Shown here: piece by piece, positions 59,846 through 64,000 of the stretch
How positions within the stretch are numbered: position 1 is the stretch's first letter
Layout of the letters: every line of letters begins with the position of its first letter
Assembly: GCF_002113375.1 (NCBI RefSeq)
Contig: NZ_NEHO01000021.1
Coordinates: 1 to 64,000, forward strand
Source of the DNA: Pseudomonas sp. R37(2017)
GTDB taxonomy: Bacteria; Pseudomonadota; Gammaproteobacteria; Pseudomonadales; Pseudomonadaceae
DNA length: 64,000 nucleotides
Reading direction: 5' to 3'
Notes under the pieces: model-generated
Databases searched by the model: none
Seen by the model: only the letters and a program-made list of their open reading frames with translations
Told to the model about the DNA's origin: nothing
Program-made: the position numbers and the translations under genes

Positions 59846-60553
59846 CTAATGGTCCTGGCTCCTGGCCAACGCCGTCGCCGCCCTGTCGATCAATGCCGCC
59901 ACTTCGGCGGGCATCGACGCCAGTGATGCATGACTGGCGTTCAAGGTCAGAATTTCCCGGGCATTGAGCCGCTCGGCCATCCATTGCTGGTTTTGCGGCG
60001 CGATCATCCGGTCTGCGGTCGAAACCTGGTACCACGAGGGCTTGTTCTTCCAGGCCACCGTGCCAATGGTGTCACCGAAGGTACTGGCCAGCGGCGCTTT
60101 CTGGGTGAGCCCCATGACCAGCCCTTCGGTCGCCGGCAGGTCCTGGCAGAAGCTTTCGTGATAGAGCTCGGGCTTGACCCACAGGTAACCGTCGCTGTCG
60201 GGAGCCAGGTTGGCCGCCGCCGCGGGCAGATGCCGTTGCGTGATGCCACCGGGGCTTTCACCGGCATCCGGTGCGAAGGCGGCGATGTACACCAGGCCTA
60301 CCACATTCGGCTGGTCGCCGGCTTCGGTAATCACCGCACCGCCATAGGAATGCCCCACCAGCAGTACCGGCCCCGGTATCTGGGCGACCATCTTGCGCGT
60401 GCGCTCGGCATCTTCGGCCAGGGATGTCAGCGGCAACTCGACGGCACGAATGTGCGTGTCGCCGCGGCTGAGCAATTTGACGATGACTTTGTTCCAGTGG
60501 GCAGCGCCCCCCCAGAAACCATGGACCAGCACGATCGTGGGTTTGTCACTCAT
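59846..60553 (-). CDS. Alpha/beta hydrolase, downstream of benD
   Basis: A 235-residue alpha/beta hydrolase: oxyanion HGFW near residue 13, nucleophile elbow VGHSYGG (about residue 70), Asp in VSTADRMIAPQNQQWM (about 185) and late His in LNASHASL (about 214). It is like small esterases and lactonases of the EstC/salicylate esterase-like group. It begins 45 bases after benD ends, on the same strand, so it may belong to the ben operon. No role in benzoate breakdown is established for such a gene. Confidence 0.83.
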   Translation of the reverse strand: MSDKPTIVLVHGFWGGAAHWNKVIVKLLSRGDTHIRAVELPLTSLAEDAERTRKMVAQIPGPVLLVGHSYGGAVITEAGDQPNVVGLVYIAAFAPDAGESPGGITQRHLPAAAANLAPDSDGYLWVKPELYHESFCQDLPATEGLVMGLTQKAPLASTFGDTIGTVAWKNKPSWYQVSTADRMIAPQNQQWMAERLNAREILTLNASHASLASMPAEVAALIDRAATALARSQDH

Positions 60554-60598
60554 CACCATGACTCCGTTGATTGCCGATGGGATTGTCTGTCGCTCGCG

Positions 60599-61372
60599 TC
60601 AGCCCTGATCGCCGCCGCCCACGGGCATGACCATGCCGGTGATATAGGACGCTTCGTCGCTGGCCAGAAACAGAATAGCCCCCGCCTGCTCATCCAGCGT
60701 GCCGTAGCGTTTCATCAAACTGCTGTCGAGGGTCTGGTCGACGATCTGCTGGTACCAGCGTTTTTCCTGCTCACTCTGCTCCGCCCCATTGCGGGGTATG
60801 CGTCGCGGCGGTGCTTCGGTGCCGCCCGGCGCAGTGGCGTTGACCCGCACGCCACGACCGGCGGTCTCGAACGCCAGACAGGCGGTCAAGGCATTCACCC
60901 CACCTTTTGCCGCACCGTAGGGCACGCGGTTGAGGCTGCGGGTGGCGATGGAAGAGACGTTGACGATCGCTCCACTGCCCTGCTCCAGCATGAATGGCAG
61001 TGCGGCATGGCAACACCACAAGGTCGGGAACAGCGAACGACGAACCTCGGCCTCGATCTGCGACGCCTCATAATGCTCGAACGGCTTGGCCCAGATCGTC
61101 CCGCCGACGTTGTTGATCAACACATCGAGGCGACCGAAGCGCTCGACGGCGGTCTGCATCACCCGGCTGCATTCTGCGTATTGCTCAAGGTCGGCGGTCA
61201 GGGCCAGTACCTGACAGGTCGAGGCCAGTTGCTGCTGGACTTCGAACACCAGGTCGGAGCGATCCACCAGGATCAGCTTCGCCCCTTCGGCGGCCATGCG
61301 CTCGGCTACCCGCCGGCCGATACCCTGGGCTGCGCCGGTGATCAGCGCGACTTTTTCGTGAAATCTGTTCAT
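60599..61372 (-). CDS. benD: Benzoate diol dehydrogenase, BenD
   Basis: A 257-residue SDR that oxidises 1,6-dihydroxycyclohexa-2,4-diene-1-carboxylate, with decarboxylation, to catechol. TGAAQGIGRR (about 11-20), NNVGGT in place of the usual NNAG, and YGAAKGG catalytic motif are seen. NNVGGTIWAKPFEHY is typical of BenD. GAGGT before the start. It follows benC after a REP-containing gap. Confidence 0.93.
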   Translation of the reverse strand: MNRFHEKVALITGAAQGIGRRVAERMAAEGAKLILVDRSDLVFEVQQQLASTCQVLALTADLEQYAECSRVMQTAVERFGRLDVLINNVGGTIWAKPFEHYEASQIEAEVRRSLFPTLWCCHAALPFMLEQGSGAIVNVSSIATRSLNRVPYGAAKGGVNALTACLAFETAGRGVRVNATAPGGTEAPPRRIPRNGAEQSEQEKRWYQQIVDQTLDSSLMKRYGTLDEQAGAILFLASDEASYITGMVMPVGGGDQG

Positions 61373-61405
61373 GTGTACCTCAAATGTTCCGGATCGAAGC
61401 ACGAC

Positions 61406-61496
61406 CCTGTGGGAGCGAGCCTGCTCGCGAAAGCGGACTTACAGGCGACATCAATGTTGAATGTTCCGGCCCTTTCGCGAGCAGGCTCGCTCCCAC
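61406..61496. repeat. REP pair inside the ben operon
   Basis: GTGGGAGCGAGCCTGCTCGC pair in the gap of 160 bases between benC and benD. Confidence 0.9.
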
Positions 61497-61533
61497 ATTG
61501 GGTCCCTGCCCACACCGGGAGTTCGTGCGCAGC

Positions 61534-62547
61534 TCACGCCGCGCTGGCGGCGAATTTTTCGTAGTAGAAATTCGCCGGCGCGATGCCCTGTTCGCGAATG
61601 TACTGGCTGACCGCCTCGACCATCGGCGGCGGGCCGCACAGGTAGACGTCGACATCGCCATCGTTCAGATGCTTTGGCTCGATGTGCTGGGTCACGTAGC
61701 CCTTGAGCGGATGCCGGCTCTCGGGGCTGGCGACGCAGGCGCTGAAGGTGAAGTTGGGGATGCGCGCGGCAAAGGCTTCGAGTCGGTCGATTTCCACCAG
61801 GTCGAAATCGTGGGTCACTCCGTAGATCAGATGCAGCGGGTGATCGCTGCCTTGCTCGGCGATTTTCTCCAGCATCGCGGTGAACGGCGCCAGCCCGGTG
61901 CCACCGGCCAGCAACAACAGCGGCCGACGGATGTCGCGCAGGTAGAAACTGCCCAGGGGACCTGCCAGGCTCATGCTGTCACCGGCCTTGGCCATGCCGG
62001 TGAGGAAGCTGCTCATCAAGCCGCCGGGCACGTTGCGGATCAGGAAACTGACCTCGCCGTCGCGTTGCAACGAGCTGAACGAGTACGCGCGGGTCTGCTC
62101 GCTGCCGGGAATCCCCAGGTTCACGTACTGCCCCGGCAGGAACGCCAGTTTGCTCAAGGCCTCGCCCTTGATCGACAGCGCGATGGTGCTGTCGGACAGC
62201 TGACGCACGGCGCTGATGGTGGCGTCGTAACTGGCCTGCCGGGTACGGCAGACTTCTGATGAGGTCGGCACCCGCACCACGCAATCGCTCTGGGCGCGCA
62301 TCTGGCAGGTCAGGACAAACCCCTGTGCGGCCTCTTCAGGGCTGAGGGCGTCTTCGATGTACTCCTCGCCCAGATCGTATTGGCCAGCTTCGGCAAAGCA
62401 CTTGCAGGTGCCGCAGGCGCCGTCGCGGCAGTCCAGCGGGATGTTGATGCCCTGGCGGTACGCGGCGTCGGCCACGGTTTCGCCCACGTTGGCGTCGATG
62501 AACCGGGTGACGCCGTCTTCAAAATTGAACGCGATGGAATGGGTCAT
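61534..62547 (-). CDS. benC: Benzoate dioxygenase electron-transfer component, BenC
   Basis: A 337-residue reductase with N-terminal [2Fe-2S] ferredoxin domain (CRDGACGTC, about 39-47, with a later Cys in LTCQM), flavin-binding domain (RAYSFSS, about 161-167) and NAD domain (LLLAGGTGLAPF). It takes electrons from NADH to BenAB. Sequence and domain order fit BenC; AntC is close, but benD next to it settles the call. GAGG precedes the start. Confidence 0.94.
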   Translation of the reverse strand: MTHSIAFNFEDGVTRFIDANVGETVADAAYRQGINIPLDCRDGACGTCKCFAEAGQYDLGEEYIEDALSPEEAAQGFVLTCQMRAQSDCVVRVPTSSEVCRTRQASYDATISAVRQLSDSTIALSIKGEALSKLAFLPGQYVNLGIPGSEQTRAYSFSSLQRDGEVSFLIRNVPGGLMSSFLTGMAKAGDSMSLAGPLGSFYLRDIRRPLLLLAGGTGLAPFTAMLEKIAEQGSDHPLHLIYGVTHDFDLVEIDRLEAFAARIPNFTFSACVASPESRHPLKGYVTQHIEPKHLNDGDVDVYLCGPPPMVEAVSQYIREQGIAPANFYYEKFAASAA

Positions 62548-62557
62548 GACGGCCGCC

Positions 62558-63046
62558 TCACAAGTGGTAAACATCGATGACCTGGCGAACGTAGTCGTTC
62601 TTCAGGATCACTTTCTTGGCCTTGATCAGGGGGTTTTCACCGCGAACGTCAAGGGTGTAGAAACTGCTGCCGAAATAGCTGTCGACGGTCTTGTAGCGAA
62701 AGCTCAGGGTGTGCCAGTTGAAACGTACCTTGCACAGTCCATCGGCCTGTTCGAGCAGCTCGATGTTGCTGATGTTGTGGGAGGTCCGGGTGTCCGGCAC
62801 GCTGGCGCTGGAACGCTCGGTCTTGATGCGGAAGATGCGGTCTTCAAGGCCGGTGCGATTGCCGTACCAGATCAGCGAGATTTCCCGCTGCGGGTCTTCG
62901 GTCAACTCGTCGTTGTCGTCCCACGACGGCATCCAGAACGTGGCGTCCGGGGCGTAAAGCTCCAGCCACTCATCCCATTGCCGGTCATCGAGGTAACGCG
63001 CTTCGCGGTAGAGGAAATCGCGAACGGTATCAAAGGAAACACTCAT
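62558..63046 (-). CDS. benB: Benzoate 1,2-dioxygenase small subunit, BenB
   Basis: A 162-residue beta subunit, starting MSVSFDTVRDFLYREARYLDD, with YAPDATFWMPSWDDND near 30-46. It completes the oxygenase with BenA. The start overlaps the benA stop by four bases and the stop lies 10 bases before benC. Confidence 0.94.
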   Translation of the reverse strand: MSVSFDTVRDFLYREARYLDDRQWDEWLELYAPDATFWMPSWDDNDELTEDPQREISLIWYGNRTGLEDRIFRIKTERSSASVPDTRTSHNISNIELLEQADGLCKVRFNWHTLSFRYKTVDSYFGSSFYTLDVRGENPLIKAKKVILKNDYVRQVIDVYHL

Positions 63047-64000
63047 TGCACGTCCTCCACGGCGATCAGTTTCGACTGCTCGGCCGCCAGGGCCTTGAGC
63101 ATGGTCTGCTGCCAGTACTTGTGTTGCAGCACGAACAGGCCTTCGTCTTCGGTGCGCACGCCACTGAGCAGCGGGTGCAGGTCGATCTCTTTGGCGGCTT
63201 CGTCAGCACCTTCGATCCAGTGCTCGGCGCCCCGGGACATGTCGTTCCAGGTGGTGACACTGCCCTGGTAGCTGGTCTGGCAGGAGCGGAACTCCTCCAG
63301 GTCGTCCGGCGTGGCCATGCCACTGACGTTGAAGAAATCCTCGTACTGGCGAATGCGGCTGGAACGGGCGTGGTCGCTCTCGCCTTTAGGGGCGATGCAG
63401 TAGATGGTGATTTCCGTGCGGTTGACCGAAATCGGCCGGGCAATACGGATCTGCGAGCTGAACTGGTCCATCAGGTACACGTTCGGGTACAGGCACAGGT
63501 TGCGCGAGTTTTCGATCATCCAGTCGGCGCGGGCCTTGCCGAAGTCCCGGGCCAGTTCATCGCGGCGCTCGTACAGCGGACGGTCCTCGGGGTTGGCCCA
63601 ACGGGTCCAGAGCAGCATGTGGCCCTTGTCGAAGGAGTAGAATCCGCCGCCCTGCTTGGCCCAGCTGCCGGCGCTCATGGTCGGGTTGGCGTCACCGGCC
63701 TCGCGCTGCTTGCGCTGGTTCTGGGTGGCCGCGTAGTTCCAGTGCACGGAGCTGACGTGGTAGCCATCGGCACCGTTTTCGGCGGTGAGTTTCCAGTTGC
63801 CTTCGTAGATATAGCTCGAAGAACCGCGCAGCACTTCCAGGCCATCGGCGGACTGGTCGACGATCATGTCGATGATCTTCGCCGATTCGCCCAGGTGCTC
63901 GACCAGCGGCAGTACATCGGCCTTGAGGCTGCCGAAAAGGAAGCCGCGGTACGACTCGAAACGCGCCACCCGGGTCAGGTCGTGGGAGCCTTCGCAGTTG
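63043..64000 (-). CDS. benA: Benzoate 1,2-dioxygenase large subunit, BenA (partial)
   Basis: The C-terminal 318 residues or so of the Rieske oxygenase alpha subunit; the reading frame is open to the window edge, so the Rieske centre lies outside. The mononuclear iron motif is seen as GADGYHVSSVHWNYA, followed by the BenA-like FYSFDKGH, YLMDQFSSQIRI and FNVSGMATPDDLEEF. With benBCD it converts benzoate to catechol. AntA is the nearest alternative; benD favours BenA. Confidence 0.93.
   Translation of the reverse strand, partial: NCEGSHDLTRVARFESYRGFLFGSLKADVLPLVEHLGESAKIIDMIVDQSADGLEVLRGSSSYIYEGNWKLTAENGADGYHVSSVHWNYAATQNQRKQREAGDANPTMSAGSWAKQGGGFYSFDKGHMLLWTRWANPEDRPLYERRDELARDFGKARADWMIENSRNLCLYPNVYLMDQFSSQIRIARPISVNRTEITIYCIAPKGESDHARSSRIRQYEDFFNVSGMATPDDLEEFRSCQTSYQGSVTTWNDMSRGAEHWIEGADEAAKEIDLHPLLSGVRTEDEGLFVLQHKYWQQTMLKALAAEQSKLIAVEDVQ

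Noticed and set aside
61534..64000. Anthranilate dioxygenase (antABC) for the Rieske genes at the right end
   Set aside because: benD lies next to benC, and the reductase and alpha subunit segments look more like BenC/BenA; anthranilate dioxygenase needs no diol dehydrogenase.

Overview
The window is high-GC Proteobacterial DNA that looks like a Pseudomonas of the fluorescens group. The evidence is a DUF6124-type small protein, a DUF2790 protein, an OprD porin, benABCD, phu-type haem transport genes, codon usage, and above all about twenty paired REP palindromes of the pseudomonad GAGC(A/C)TGCTCGCGA type. No rRNA, tRNA, CRISPR array, transposase, phage gene or plasmid gene was seen. It reads as an accessory catabolic region of a soil or plant-associated chromosome.

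Layout. 0.2-0.5 kb: small DUF6124 protein. 0.9-12.3 kb: an indole-3-acetate (iac) degradation locus. Eight genes run leftward in the order iacA-B-I-H-C-D-E-F, followed by a FeaR-like AraC regulator. A detached flavin reductase (probable iacG) lies at the far left. The locus is bracketed by a FixJ-type response regulator (left) and a soluble PAS histidine kinase (right). 12.6-16.3 kb: aauBEDA plus a c-type cytochrome, a TTQ aromatic amine dehydrogenase locus. Together the two blocks could take tryptamine through indoleacetaldehyde and indoleacetate towards catechol; the aldehyde dehydrogenase and catechol cleavage genes are not in the window. 16.4-25.3 kb: DUF4287 protein, methyltransferase, metE, haem transporter genes phuUVW without phuT, SCO and PCu(A)C copper proteins, ohr and a small secreted protein. 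25.5-29.2 kb: potE-type antiporter coupled to an AdiA-family amino acid decarboxylase. 29.3-45.4 kb: mixed genes, including a HD-domain protein, FadL-type porin, lipoproteins, phosphatidylcholine synthase, two methyltransferase/regulator groups, a DipZ-like protein, an OmpR-type two-component system with a DUF2790 target candidate, a polyamine-binding protein and an OprD porin.

45.7-55.9 kb holds the least familiar system. Two NCS1 permeases, a flavin reductase, a luciferase-like monooxygenase and an isochorismatase-family hydrolase are followed by a gamma-glutamyl-polyamine type operon (FAD oxidase, XRE-cupin regulator, glutamine synthetase-like ligase). Three of its promoters share a palindrome centred on GGTATACC or a one-base variant, which suggests one regulon for uptake and oxidation of an N-heterocycle or amide. 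56.0-59.7 kb: type II NADH dehydrogenase, Rrf2 regulator and small lipoproteins. 59.8 kb to the end: benABCD (benA cut by the window edge) with an alpha/beta hydrolase downstream. REP pairs sit between genes throughout, also inside the iac, aau and ben gene series, and in two places supply the stop codon of the preceding gene.
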